From: Shewanella sp. ANA-3
GTDB lineage: Bacteria > Pseudomonadota > Gammaproteobacteria > Enterobacterales > Shewanellaceae
DNA length: 64,000 nucleotides
Reading direction: 5' to 3'
Assembly: GCF_000203935.1 (NCBI RefSeq)
Contig: NC_008577.1
Coordinates: forward strand, 248,001 to 312,000
Under the pieces are notes generated by a model. That model was not told the DNA's origin and made no database searches. It worked only from the letters and a program-made list of their open reading frames with translations. Made by a program: the position numbers and the translations under genes. Shown here in pieces: positions 32,166 through 41,030 of the stretch (positions are counted from its first letter, which is position 1; each line of letters starts with the position of its first letter).

Positions 32166-33686
32166 TTAGAAGAACCCGAGCGGATTGATATCGTAGCTCA
32201 CCAATAGGTTTTTGGTGTTTTGATAGTGATTAAGCATCATCTTGTGGGTTTCACGGCCGATGCCTGACTTCTTATAACCACCAAAGGCTGCGTGGGCGGG
32301 ATAGGCGTGGTAGCAGTTAATCCAAACTCGACCCGCTTGAATGCCTCGACCTAGACGCTGAGCGCGGTTCATATCCCGCGTCCATACACCCGCACCAAGG
32401 CCGTATTCGGTATCGTTGGCAATTGCCAAGGCTTCGGCTTCATCCTTGAAGGTGGTGACCGAAATAACCGGACCGAAGATTTCCTCTTGGAAAATCCGCA
32501 TCTTATTATGACCTTTCATGATCGTTGGGCTGATGTAATAGCCCTTGCTTTGATCGCCTTCGAGTTGGCAGAGCGAGCCGCCTAAGAGCACCTGTGCGCC
32601 TTCATCTTTACCAATTGCGAGATAGCTTAAAATCTTATCGAACTGTTCTTGGGAGGCCTGTGCGCCCACTTGGGTGGCGGTATCCAGCGGGTTGCCCTGC
32701 TTGATGGTTTGCGCACGGGCGAGAACTTTTTCGATAAAGCGATCGTAAATCGACTCTTGGATCAATACCCGTGATGGGCAAGTACAGACTTCACCTTGGT
32801 TGAAGAAGGCCAGCAACATGCCTTCGACGGCCTTATCTAAATACTCGTCTTCGTGGTCCATCACATCGGCGAAATACAGGTTAGGCGATTTACCGCCGAG
32901 TTCGACTGTCGATGGGATCAGCGATTCCGCGGCACATTTTAAGATGTGGTAACCGACTTCGGTGGAGCCAGTAAAGGCCAGTTTAGCGATGCGTTTGCTG
33001 GTGGCGAGGGCTTGACCCGCTTCGGCGCCAAAACCGTTGACGACGTTAAGGATGCCGGGCGGCAGCAGATCTTCAATCAGTTCGAGCAGCACAAGGATAG
33101 ATACGGGCGTTTGCTCTGCGGGTTTGAGTACTACGCAGTTGCCCGCGGCGAGTGCGGGGGCGATTTTCCACGCAGCCATCAACAACGGGAAGTTCCACGG
33201 AATGATTTGCCCGACGACACCTAATGGCTCTGGGAAGTGGTAGCTGACGGTGTTGCCATCGATATCGGCTGCGCTTCCTTCCTGTGCTCGAATGCAGCCG
33301 GCGAAGTAACGGAAATGGTCGACAAACAGAGGTAAGTCGGCGTTGAGGGTTTCACGCACTGCTTTACCGTTTTCCCAGGTTTCGGCAACGGCTAAGTATT
33401 CGAGATTTTGCTCAACGCGATCGGCGATACGCAACAGTAAATTGGCACGCTCGGTGACTGAGGTTTTGCCCCAAGCATCCTTAGCTGCGTGGGCAGCATC
33501 GAGCGCCAGTTCGATATCGCGGTAGTCGGAGCGGGGAATTTTACAGAAGTTTTGACCATTGACGGGAGAGCGATTTTCAAAGTAATCGCCGTTGACTGGG
33601 GCGACCCATTTGCCACCGATAAAGTTGGCGTATTTTTCTTTAAAGTTAACGATGGCACCAGCGGTTCCGGGTTGAGCATAAATCAT
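32166..33686 (-). CDS. exaC: NAD-dependent aldehyde dehydrogenase (ExaC/AcoD type)
   Basis: 506 aa. It oxidises short aldehydes such as acetaldehyde to acids with NAD. The NAD site ([11 protein letters not shown]), the general base Glu in ELGGKSPN, and the catalytic Cys in [15 protein letters not shown] are present; the CTC pair is typical of the ExaC/AcoD subgroup. A sigma-54 promoter lies about 180 bases upstream and the gene for a sigma-54 activator is divergent, so expression is probably induced by a small alcohol, aldehyde or ketol. Confidence 0.93.
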   Translation of the reverse strand: MIYAQPGTAGAIVNFKEKYANFIGGKWVAPVNGDYFENRSPVNGQNFCKIPRSDYRDIELALDAAHAAKDAWGKTSVTERANLLLRIADRVEQNLEYLAVAETWENGKAVRETLNADLPLFVDHFRYFAGCIRAQEGSAADIDGNTVSYHFPEPLGVVGQIIPWNFPLLMAAWKIAPALAAGNCVVLKPAEQTPVSILVLLELIEDLLPPGILNVVNGFGAEAGQALATSKRIAKLAFTGSTEVGYHILKCAAESLIPSTVELGGKSPNLYFADVMDHEDEYLDKAVEGMLLAFFNQGEVCTCPSRVLIQESIYDRFIEKVLARAQTIKQGNPLDTATQVGAQASQEQFDKILSYLAIGKDEGAQVLLGGSLCQLEGDQSKGYYISPTIMKGHNKMRIFQEEIFGPVISVTTFKDEAEALAIANDTEYGLGAGVWTRDMNRAQRLGRGIQAGRVWINCYHAYPAHAAFGGYKKSGIGRETHKMMLNHYQNTKNLLVSYDINPLGFF

Positions 33687-33868
33687 AGTGTTTTCCTTCT
33701 GTGGCTGCCGAATACGCTAAATGTACAGCGTCTCAGCAATGGGTCTTGTTGAAATAGGTTTAAGCACTGTTGTTATTTTTGTCCTTTGCCAATCGAGTTG
33801 ACTGACAAAGCTATTGATTAAGTTGGTGTTCTCTTACGCAACACTTGAGCACTGCGTACAAACAGACA

Positions 33869-33885
33869 TCGCAAGGACAGTGCCA
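33869..33885 (-). promoter_or_regulatory. Sigma-54 promoter for exaC
   Basis: The minus strand reads TGGCACTGTCCTTGCGA, matching the -24/-12 consensus TGGCAC-N5-TTGCA in all key positions (GG and GC ten bases apart). Transcription would begin near 33858 and leave a leader of about 170 bases. Confidence 0.85.
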
Positions 33886-34005
33886 AACTGGCAGGAGTTG
33901 TACACTTGTTGAGCTAACAGTATGATGAAAAGCTAATTTTGCAGATCCCAAACAATAGGGGCGCTCACGGAAGGAAAGGTGCCCTGTGGTCATTTTGTCA
34001 TCCAA

Positions 34006-34026
34006 CGACACACCATGGGTGTGCCG
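34006..34026. promoter_or_regulatory. Inverted repeat, likely enhancer site of the sigma-54 activator
   Basis: CACACC-ATG-GGTGTG with two further outer pairs, 120 to 140 bases upstream of the exaC -24 element. That is the usual place for an AcoR-type activator to bind. It is 30 bases from the activator gene and could also serve autoregulation. Confidence 0.5.
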
Positions 34027-34055
34027 AAATGGAGCAGCGCTCGGGGAGCTTGGCT

Positions 34056-35915
34056 ATGACAGTAAAACTGCATTTTCCAACCACACAGGCATGGTTAACC
34101 GATTCATGGCAGCGCAGCTTAGGTGCTGGCTTGTCAGAGTTTCGTGCCGGTGAGGATCTCAGGCTCACGCGTTCGGAGCTCAAATATAAACATGAGCAAT
34201 ATCAGCAGCTCATCGAATTAGTACAATCCCACGCCTTGCCGCTATTTAATCAACTGATGGCGCACTCTAATAGTCGATTATTGCTCTCCGATGCCGACGG
34301 TTATGTGCTGAAACATTGGGGGGTGAGCCGCTATTCCAGCAAGCTGGCGGATGTGGCGCTCGATATTGGGGTCAACTGGCTCGAAAAGTATAAGGGCACC
34401 AATGCAATAGGCACAGCGCTCACGGCCAAGCAGGCGGTGTCAGTGGTCGGCGAGCAGCATTTTATCCGCCAAAACCGTTTTATGAGTTGCACCGCTTGCC
34501 CGATTTTTTCGCCCCAAGGTGAGATGCTCGGAGTGCTTGATATTACCAGTGAGCAGCAACGGCATTCGCAGCAAACCTTAATGCTAGTGTCGAGTCTGGC
34601 GCAGCAGGTCGAAACGGCGCTGCTGTGTCATCTACCCGATAGTCATTATCGAATCGATTTCGCGGCGCAGCCGAGTCTATTAAATTCCGGCTGGCAAGGC
34701 ATAGTTATCGCTAGCAGTGACGGGCGGATTGTGGGTTGTAATCCCATGGCGAAACAACTGCTGAGCCAAGCCAAGTTGGGTGACAGTTTAGATCAACACC
34801 TCGGCGACAATTGGGCGCGAGCGGGGGGCTTTCATCGCGATTCGGCGCTGCATGTGCAGACGCAAGCATTGGCACTGACGCAGACGAAAAGTACCAGAAC
34901 CCTTCAAGATAAACCCTTGAACCAATTGGGTGTCAGGTTTCGTGACCCATTACTTGAGCGTGCCTGGCAGCAGGCGAACAAGGTGATCACTAAGCAAATT
35001 CCTTTACTTGTGCTTGGCGAAACGGGTGTCGGTAAGGAGCAATTTGTGAAAAAGCTCCACGCCCAGAGTACCCGCCGCGCACAGCCCATAGTTGCAGTAA
35101 ATTGCGCCGCCTTGCCCGCTGAGTTAGTTGAGTCTGAGTTATTTGGCTATCAGGCGGGAGCTTTTACTGGCGCCAATCGAACTGGTTTTATCGGTAAGAT
35201 CCGCCAGGCACACGGCGGCTTTTTGTTCCTCGATGAAATTGGCGAGATGCCGCTAGCGGCGCAGAGTCGTTTACTCCGGGTGCTACAGGAGCGCGAGGTG
35301 GTCCCCGTCGGCAGTAATCAAAGTTTTAAGGTCGATATTCAGATCATCGCCGCGACCCATATGGACTTAGAGTCGCTGGTGGCGCAGGGGTTGTTCCGTC
35401 AGGATTTGTTTTATCGCCTGAATGGATTGCAGGTGCGGCTGCCTGCGCTGCGTGAGCGGCAGGATATTGAGCGCATCATCCATAAATTGCACCGCCGTCA
35501 CCGCAGCAGCGCGCAAACCTTGTGTACTGAGCTGTTGGCGCAACTGATGCGTTACGATTGGCCCGGCAACCTAAGGGAGCTGGATAATCTGATGCAGGTG
35601 GCTTGTTTGATGGCCGAAGGTGAAGCTGTACTCGAGATCAATCATCTCCCCGATTACCTTGCTCAAAAGCTAATGAATCTGGCGTGTGAGCCCCAAACTT
35701 TAACTGAGGTTGCTGACGCAGAAGCTACGGCGCATCCGCACGAGCTGGTTGAGTCTAGCTCCGTCACCATCGACTCGCTCCACGGAACCATTAATCTGAA
35801 TGTGTTGCAGGCTTACCGTGCCTGCGATGGCAATGTGAGCCAATGCGCCAAGCGTTTGGGGATTAGCCGTAATGCCTTGTATCGCAAGTTAAAACAGCTA
35901 GGGATTAAGGATTAA
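34056..35915 (+). CDS. Sigma-54-dependent activator, AcoR-like
   Basis: 619 aa. An N-terminal sensory region (about residues 1-300) with a GAF-like part (WLEKYKGTNAIGTALTAKQ, then FMSCTACPIFSP) as in AcoR. An AAA+ core follows (about 320-540) with Walker A GETGVGKE, the sigma-54 contact loop ESELFGYQAGAFTGA, and Walker B GGFLFLDEIGEMP. The C-terminal helix-turn-helix is Fis type (NVSQCAKRLGISRNALYRKL). The start at 34056 has GGGGAG before it; the frame is open to 33939. It faces exaC across a shared control region. Confidence 0.92.
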   Translation: MTVKLHFPTTQAWLTDSWQRSLGAGLSEFRAGEDLRLTRSELKYKHEQYQQLIELVQSHALPLFNQLMAHSNSRLLLSDADGYVLKHWGVSRYSSKLADVALDIGVNWLEKYKGTNAIGTALTAKQAVSVVGEQHFIRQNRFMSCTACPIFSPQGEMLGVLDITSEQQRHSQQTLMLVSSLAQQVETALLCHLPDSHYRIDFAAQPSLLNSGWQGIVIASSDGRIVGCNPMAKQLLSQAKLGDSLDQHLGDNWARAGGFHRDSALHVQTQALALTQTKSTRTLQDKPLNQLGVRFRDPLLERAWQQANKVITKQIPLLVLGETGVGKEQFVKKLHAQSTRRAQPIVAVNCAALPAELVESELFGYQAGAFTGANRTGFIGKIRQAHGGFLFLDEIGEMPLAAQSRLLRVLQEREVVPVGSNQSFKVDIQIIAATHMDLESLVAQGLFRQDLFYRLNGLQVRLPALRERQDIERIIHKLHRRHRSSAQTLCTELLAQLMRYDWPGNLRELDNLMQVACLMAEGEAVLEINHLPDYLAQKLMNLACEPQTLTEVADAEATAHPHELVESSSVTIDSLHGTINLNVLQAYRACDGNVSQCAKRLGISRNALYRKLKQLGIKD

Positions 35916-35936
35916 CGGCAGTTGACTGTTGATGAT

Positions 35937-35975
35937 ATAAGCCCCGCTAACTGTGTTAGCGAGCCTTATGTTTTT
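35937..35975 (+). terminator. Terminator after the AcoR-like gene
   Basis: CGCTAAC-TGT-GTTAGCG inside an outer ATAAG/CTTAT pairing, followed by GTTTTTAGG. It ends where the convergent cpxA gene stops. Confidence 0.75.
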
Positions 35976-37323
35976 AGGTTGGTAAACTGATATTGACTTC
36001 AAGGCCGTGGGGCTGGCGATTCTCGGCCCTGATTTTACCTTTATGGGCGCTAATGGCTGCTTCGGTAATGGCGAGTCCTAGGCCCCAGCCACCGCTTTCT
36101 CGCTGTCTTGCCGAATCGGGGCGATAGAAGGGTTTGAAAATTGCCTCAAGCTCAGCAGGATCAATCCCTGGACCATCGTCTTTAATGGTGATCTGTACTT
36201 GGCCGTTGGCTTGGCTCGCGAGCAGATGAATATCGCTCTGGGCATAACGAATCGCGTTGCGCAGCAGGTTTTCTATCGCACGGGACAGGGATTTCGGATA
36301 ATGGCTGAGCTCGATGGCTTCATCGATATCGATAGTGATCTTTTTACCCTGTTGATCGGCCTCAAATTCAGCGTCATCAAGCACTTGACTGAGAGACTCG
36401 GCCAATCCGAGGCGCACCTTAGTCTCATTGGTGCTGAGTTTGACCCGCGACAACTCCAAGAGCTCTGCGATCAATTTCTCTAGTTGCTCGGCCTCATAGG
36501 CGATACGGTCGGTTTCCGTAGTCTGTTGGCCTTTCTTGCGGGCCAATGCCAGTGATAATTGTAGGCGGGTCAGTGGGGTGCGCAGTTCGTGGGAAATATC
36601 CCCCATCAAACGTTGCTGATTCTTCACCATGGCTTCGATCGAATCCGCCATGCTATTAAAGGCGGTGGCGAGCTGGCCGATTTCATCGTTACGTTGAGTG
36701 GTCGCCTTATCGACGCGATTGCTGAGATCACCTTCGGCGAGGGCATCGGCACTTTTCTTGAGCGAGTTTAATGGTTTACCTAAATGCCAAGCGAGTATGG
36801 CGCACAGTAATCCCGAGAGCACTATGGCTAGGCTTAGGGTGAGCAGCTTATTTTCGATAAAGAAGAAGAACCAGGGGCGAGGGTGAATATCCGGCAAGCG
36901 GCCATAGAGATAATAGGTTTCACCCTGAAGGGTAAATTGGTGTGGGCCGAAGACCAATTCATCTTTAAATTGATGACTAATCGGCTGTTTTTCCTCGTCG
37001 GTCATCAGCATAAAGCTGCGTACACCGCGGCTCACTCGGCTGGTATTAATCACTTGGCCTTGGCTGTTGGCCAGATAGAGCCTAAGGGGTTTGCCTTCCA
37101 TATCGCCACGTCTTTCCCAGCGGCGCAGAAAATCAGATGTGACTAGCTCGGGATTGTCTTGAATACGCTGCGCTATGCTTGCCAACACCTTTTGCAGATG
37201 CGGCGGAATTGGGGCGCGGTCATGATTTTGCTGCAGCAATGGCAGCAGGCCGACCAAAGCGATAATCAGCGAGCTACAGATCCAAAATCCGAGTAGTAAC
37301 TTGATAAATAAGCGATTAGGCAC
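35974..37323 (-). CDS. cpxA: CpxA envelope-stress sensor kinase (GTG start)
   Basis: 449 aa (E. coli 457). Two membrane helices (about residues 7-28 and 152-173) around the periplasmic sensor, a HAMP domain (HLGKPLNSLKKSADALAEGD), phosphoacceptor motif GDISHELRTPLTRLQLSLAL, N box ENLLRNAIRYA and the G boxes DDGPGIDP and WGLGLAITEA. CpxA senses misfolded envelope proteins and is held off by CpxP. It lies 14 bases after cpxR. The start codon is GTG with GCGGGAA before it. Confidence 0.94.
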   Translation of the reverse strand: MPNRLFIKLLLGFWICSSLIIALVGLLPLLQQNHDRAPIPPHLQKVLASIAQRIQDNPELVTSDFLRRWERRGDMEGKPLRLYLANSQGQVINTSRVSRGVRSFMLMTDEEKQPISHQFKDELVFGPHQFTLQGETYYLYGRLPDIHPRPWFFFFIENKLLTLSLAIVLSGLLCAILAWHLGKPLNSLKKSADALAEGDLSNRVDKATTQRNDEIGQLATAFNSMADSIEAMVKNQQRLMGDISHELRTPLTRLQLSLALARKKGQQTTETDRIAYEAEQLEKLIAELLELSRVKLSTNETKVRLGLAESLSQVLDDAEFEADQQGKKITIDIDEAIELSHYPKSLSRAIENLLRNAIRYAQSDIHLLASQANGQVQITIKDDGPGIDPAELEAIFKPFYRPDSARQRESGGWGLGLAITEAAISAHKGKIRAENRQPHGLEVNISLPT

Positions 37324-37337
37324 AGTTGTTCCCGCCG

Positions 37338-38024
37338 TTATGGTAGCCAGATATAGCCTTTGCCACGGATGGTTTTCACCCTAGGTCTGCCGTCGCTTCG
37401 CTCGGGGAGTTTTTTGCGTAGATTCGAGAGGTGCATATCTAGGCTGCGGTCGAAGGGCATGAGTTTTTTGCCGAGCACTATCTCGTTAAGCTCTTCTTTA
37501 TTCATCAACTCACCCGCATGCAGCGCTAGCGTGTGTAGCAGGGTAAACTCGGTTCCCGTCAGAATAATCAGCTGCTCATTGCAGTAGGCTTCTTGGCGTG
37601 AGGGATCTAAGCGTAGATCACCAAACTCCTGCGCCGGGGTGGCGTGGATCTCTTGGGCGGTTAAGTGTGAACGGCGAATGATGGCGCGAATCCGAGCGAT
37701 AAGCTCTCTGTCATTGAAGGGTTTAGGTAAATAGTCATCGGCACCGATCTCAAGGCCAACCACTCGGTCAATCTCATCGCCTCTGGCGGTGAGCATCAGC
37801 ACTGGCGTTTGCTTGTGTTGGCGCAGGGCGCGTAGCACTTCAAAACCGTTTAATTTAGGTAACATCACATCGAGTAAGATCAGATCGTAATCCCCCGCTA
37901 GGGCCAGTTCTAGGCCTTGCTTGCCATCGTAGGCCAGCGTGAGCTTAAACCCTTCGAGTTCGAGTAATTGTCCGAGGAGTTCTGATAAACCAAGGTCATC
38001 ATCGATTAATAATATCCGACTCAT
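37338..38024 (-). CDS. cpxR: CpxR envelope-stress response regulator
   Basis: 228 aa. Receiver with acidic pair near residue 8-9, phosphoacceptor Asp51 in LILLDVMLPKLNGFEVL, Thr in MLTARGD and Lys in PKPFNDRELIARI; winged-helix C-terminus ending RVKTIRGKGYIWLP. MSRILLIDDDLGLSELLGQL matches CpxR closely. AAGGAACACT precedes the ATG. Two CpxR-box sequences lie in the divergent region to cpxP. Confidence 0.95.
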   Translation of the reverse strand: MSRILLIDDDLGLSELLGQLLELEGFKLTLAYDGKQGLELALAGDYDLILLDVMLPKLNGFEVLRALRQHKQTPVLMLTARGDEIDRVVGLEIGADDYLPKPFNDRELIARIRAIIRRSHLTAQEIHATPAQEFGDLRLDPSRQEAYCNEQLIILTGTEFTLLHTLALHAGELMNKEELNEIVLGKKLMPFDRSLDMHLSNLRKKLPERSDGRPRVKTIRGKGYIWLP

Positions 38025-38142
38025 AGTGTTCCTTAATCTGGGTGAACTGGTGTGAAAGACTCAAAGCGATGTGCTAAACCACAGACGGCTTGAGTATTTT
38101 GCCTGAGTATACCTCTTTTGATGTCAATTGCTGTGTAGCAAT

Positions 38143-38157
38143 GTAAGCCAAAGTAAA
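38143..38157 (+). promoter_or_regulatory. CpxR box, plus-strand orientation
   Basis: GTAAG-CCAAA-GTAAA, nine of ten bases of the CpxR consensus GTAAA-N5-GTAAA, in the cpxR-cpxP intergenic region. Confidence 0.7.
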
Positions 38158-38188
38158 GAATAGGGAATTTGTTAGTTATTGTCGCAAC

Positions 38189-38203
38189 TTTACACTGATT
38201 TAC
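38189..38203 (-). promoter_or_regulatory. CpxR box, minus-strand orientation, perfect
   Basis: The minus strand reads GTAAA-TCAGT-GTAAA, a full match to the consensus. It is 31 bases downstream of the first box and points the other way, towards cpxR. Confidence 0.78.
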
Positions 38204-38326
38204 TCAGATCACGCCCTCACTTACATATGACGCTTTAGACTGTAATCGTCGAAAGTGATTCGGCTTTTAAAAGGGTCGTCACTGTATCTTGTCTTTACAA
38301 CATAACGTTGAACTATTGAGGTTAAC

Positions 38327-38818
38327 ATGATGAAAACATTATCTCCTTTTAAAGCAGGCCTATTTGCCATCCTAGCAAGCTCCGCGGTATTCGCGACGAC
38401 AGTTAATGCCGAGCCGGGCCAAGGTTGTGACCATCCTCGTGGCGAGTTCCACAAACACGGCGATCGTATGGCCCATGATGGTATGCACAGAATGTTTGAG
38501 GGCTTGGATTTAACCGATGCACAGAAGGCCGACATTAAAAAGTTGTTTGCTGAGCAACGCGCCGCACGTAGCGACGACAAACCGAGCAAGGAGGAGCGTT
38601 TAGCGCATCGTGCTGAAATGCAAGCATTGATCACCTCCGCGACCTTCGATGAGGCGCAAGCTAAGGCGCTGATGAGTGCACAGCAGGAAAAACGTCAAGC
38701 CCAAGCGATTGAACGGATGAAGATGCAGAATCAAATCTACAATCTGCTGACACCTGAACAGCAAGCTAAGTTTAAAGCGCGATTTGAAGCACAAGCTGGT
38801 AAAGAACCTCGCGGTTAA
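38327..38818 (+). CDS. cpxP: CpxP/Spy-family periplasmic chaperone
   Basis: 163 aa. Signal peptide (residues about 1-28, cleavage near VNAEPG), then an all-helical domain with two LTxxQ-type motifs: LDLTDAQKADIKKLF and NLLTPEQQAKFKARF. CpxP binds misfolded envelope proteins and inhibits CpxA. The gene diverges from cpxRA and precedes fieF, the same order as in E. coli. Could be labelled Spy by some annotation systems; the CpxR boxes and location favour CpxP. Confidence 0.9.
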   Translation: MMKTLSPFKAGLFAILASSAVFATTVNAEPGQGCDHPRGEFHKHGDRMAHDGMHRMFEGLDLTDAQKADIKKLFAEQRAARSDDKPSKEERLAHRAEMQALITSATFDEAQAKALMSAQQEKRQAQAIERMKMQNQIYNLLTPEQQAKFKARFEAQAGKEPRG

Positions 38819-38868
38819 GCTTGTAAGCTGATATACAATAGGGTCATAGCTTCCCGATATAGACCCCT

Positions 38869-39768
38869 ATGACTCAGACTTCCCAATACGATTTTTGGGT
38901 CAAACTGGCTAGTCGCGCTTCCGTGGCTACCGCTTTGACCCTTATTCTTATCAAGCTGTTAGCTTGGTTATATTCTGGCTCGGCCAGTATGCTGGCGTCC
39001 TTAACGGATTCCTTCGCCGACGCACTCGCCTCAATCATCAACTTTATCGCCATTCGTTATGCCATAGTCCCCGCCGACCATGACCACAGATACGGCCACG
39101 GTAAAGCGGAGCCGTTAGCGTCGCTGGCGCAATCGGCCTTTATTATGGGCTCGGCATTCCTGCTGCTGTTTTATGGGGGAGAGCGGTTACTCAATCCCGC
39201 CCCGGTTGAGCACGCAACTTTAGGTGTGGTGGTCTCAGTCGTCGCGATTGTGTTGACATTAGCATTAGTGATGTTGCAAAAGCGGGCGCTGGCGGCAACC
39301 AATAGCACGGTAGTTGAAGCCGATTCGTTGCACTATAAGTCGGATTTATTCCTCAATGGCGCCGTGTTGCTCGCACTCGTCTTGTCCCAATATGGCTGGT
39401 GGTGGGCCGATGGGCTCTTTGCTGTGCTTATCGCTTGCTATATCGGCCAACAGGCATTTGACCTAGGTTACCGCTCTATTCAAGCGCTGCTCGACCGTGA
39501 GCTGGATGAGGACACTCGTCAACGGATTAAACAAATCGCTAAGGAAGACTCCCGAGTCCAAGGGCTGCATGATTTGCGCACACGCCAAGCGGGTAAGACT
39601 ATCTTTATTCAATTCCATTTAGAGTTGGATGGCAATTTGAGTCTGAACGAAGCCCACAGTATTGCCGATACCACGGGACTGAGGGTGAAAGCCGCCTTTG
39701 AAGATGCCGAGGTGATTATTCACCAAGATCCTGTGCAGGTGGAACCTAGTGCTGCGGCCTCATCATAA
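38869..39768 (+). CDS. fieF: FieF, cation diffusion facilitator
   Basis: An inner-membrane proton antiporter that exports Fe(II) and Zn(II). 299 aa with six helices. Metal-site residues are visible in helix 2 (SLTDSFADALASIINF, Asp-x-x-x-Asp) and in helix 5 (EADSLHYKSDLFLNG, His-x-x-x-Asp), and the DHDHRYGHGKAEPLASL loop is typical of FieF. A cytoplasmic C-terminal domain starts near residue 210. Follows cpxP by 50 bases. Confidence 0.95.
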   Translation: MTQTSQYDFWVKLASRASVATALTLILIKLLAWLYSGSASMLASLTDSFADALASIINFIAIRYAIVPADHDHRYGHGKAEPLASLAQSAFIMGSAFLLLFYGGERLLNPAPVEHATLGVVVSVVAIVLTLALVMLQKRALAATNSTVVEADSLHYKSDLFLNGAVLLALVLSQYGWWWADGLFAVLIACYIGQQAFDLGYRSIQALLDRELDEDTRQRIKQIAKEDSRVQGLHDLRTRQAGKTIFIQFHLELDGNLSLNEAHSIADTTGLRVKAAFEDAEVIIHQDPVQVEPSAAASS

Positions 39769-39806
39769 TAAGTTTGAATCGTTATTAAACAGCCAAAGGA
39801 ATGGTT

Positions 39807-40217
39807 ATGTCATGGACGCAGCAACAGGTTCACCCCTTAGCCGAACAGACTCGGCTCATCTGCCGTTATCATAGGTTATCGACCCGCTTTGAGTTGATTG
39901 CCGAACATGCCCCCGCCGCTAGCGCGGGGCCTGATTCAAAACTCCCCGAACCGTATTTAGCCAATCCTCCTATGGGCGTTTGGAGCGAGCTTATCCTGCG
40001 TCAATCTTTATATTATTGGCCGAGAACGATCCCATTTAATATCGCGCAGCACGGCTACCGACTGCATATTTGGCCCTTGTTGATGTGGCGCAGCCGTGTG
40101 ACCTGCGAGCAGTCGGGGAAGGTGGTGATTATTGAATGTCTCGATGAACGAAAACGCCGTTCGATAATTCGTTGGTGTTATTTCGGCATAATGAATTTAT
40201 TACGTATAATCAGTTAA
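39807..40217 (+). CDS. Hypothetical protein
   Basis: 136 aa, basic and tryptophan-rich towards the C-terminus (YYWPRTIPFNIAQHGYRLHI, WPLLMWRSRVTC, RSIIRWCYFGIMNLL). No signal peptide or certain membrane helix. I recognise no family. ATG 39807 is favoured over ATG 39801 because the AAGGA site ends at 39800. It follows fieF on the same strand with a 38-base gap. Confidence 0.6.
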   Translation: MSWTQQQVHPLAEQTRLICRYHRLSTRFELIAEHAPAASAGPDSKLPEPYLANPPMGVWSELILRQSLYYWPRTIPFNIAQHGYRLHIWPLLMWRSRVTCEQSGKVVIIECLDERKRRSIIRWCYFGIMNLLRIIS

Positions 40218-40403
40218 TACTTAGTATTTAATATTGAGTATGTTATTTAATACTTAAGTATATAAATTTTGTTATTGTTTAATTTAAAGCTGAATACTTC
40301 CTGTATAAAACGTATTTATTTTTTACAAAATGTCACTCTTATTATTTGTTTGTTGTAATATCCGCCGCGTTTACTACTCAAGTTAACTCATTAGGAAAAT
40401 ATA

Positions 40404-40962
40404 ATGAAAAAACTATCTTTAGTTGCGGTATCTTTATTATCTGCATTAGTGGCCGGCCAAGCTTCAGCGGCAGCCGATACTACAGGTTTTTATGTGGGTG
40501 GCGCACTAAACCGCGTAGCTGTGGATGTTGTTGATGATTCAGATACTGGCACAGGTTTCGGTGTTTACGGTGGTTACAACTTCAACGAGTGGTTTGGTTT
40601 AGAAGCCAATTTATTTGCGACGGCCGATTTGGGCGACAGAGATACGGATGTCACCGCGGGCGCATTAACCTTCACGCCTAAGTTTACTTTGCAAATCAAT
40701 GATATGTTCTCAGCTTATGCAAAAGTTGGTGTTGCATCTATGGCTATGAATTTTGACGGTTTTGGTTTCGATGAAGATTTCACTTGGTTTTGGTTGGACA
40801 TATGGCGTAGGTATTAATGCTGCCGTGACCGAACGTTTAAATGTGCGCTTTAGCTACGATGTCACCACAGGTGATTTAGATGCTGACCACAGCTATTTGA
40901 ATATGAAAGATATCGACACCGATATGAAGCAACTGGCGATTGGTGTACATTACCAGTTCTAA
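40404..40962 (+). pseudogene. OmpA-like beta-barrel outer-membrane protein, frameshifted
   Basis: The first frame (40404-40817) has a signal peptide (MKKLSLVAVSLLSALVAGQASA) and barrel strands typical of OMP_b-brl proteins (GFYVGGALNRVAVDV, GFGVYGGYNFNEWFGLEANLF, FSAYAKVGVASMAM). At TTTT 40788-40791 the frame is lost. The next frame continues exactly as expected (GWTYGVGINAAVTERLNVRF to KQLAIGVHYQF at 40962). Removing one T restores a 185-residue protein ending in Phe, as barrels do. It is either a real mutation or a base-call error. Confidence 0.85.
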
Positions 40963-40986
40963 TGATTTAGAGTTAATCCAAATAAT

Positions 40987-41015
40987 AAAAAAGGGATAGT
41001 GATATCCCTTTTTTG
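40987..41015. terminator. Bidirectional terminator between the OMP gene and glnG
   Basis: AAAAAAGGGATA and TATCCCTTTTTT pair around GTGA, with A- and T-runs for both converging transcripts. Confidence 0.9.
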
Positions 41016-41030
41016 CTTTTTAATGGATGC

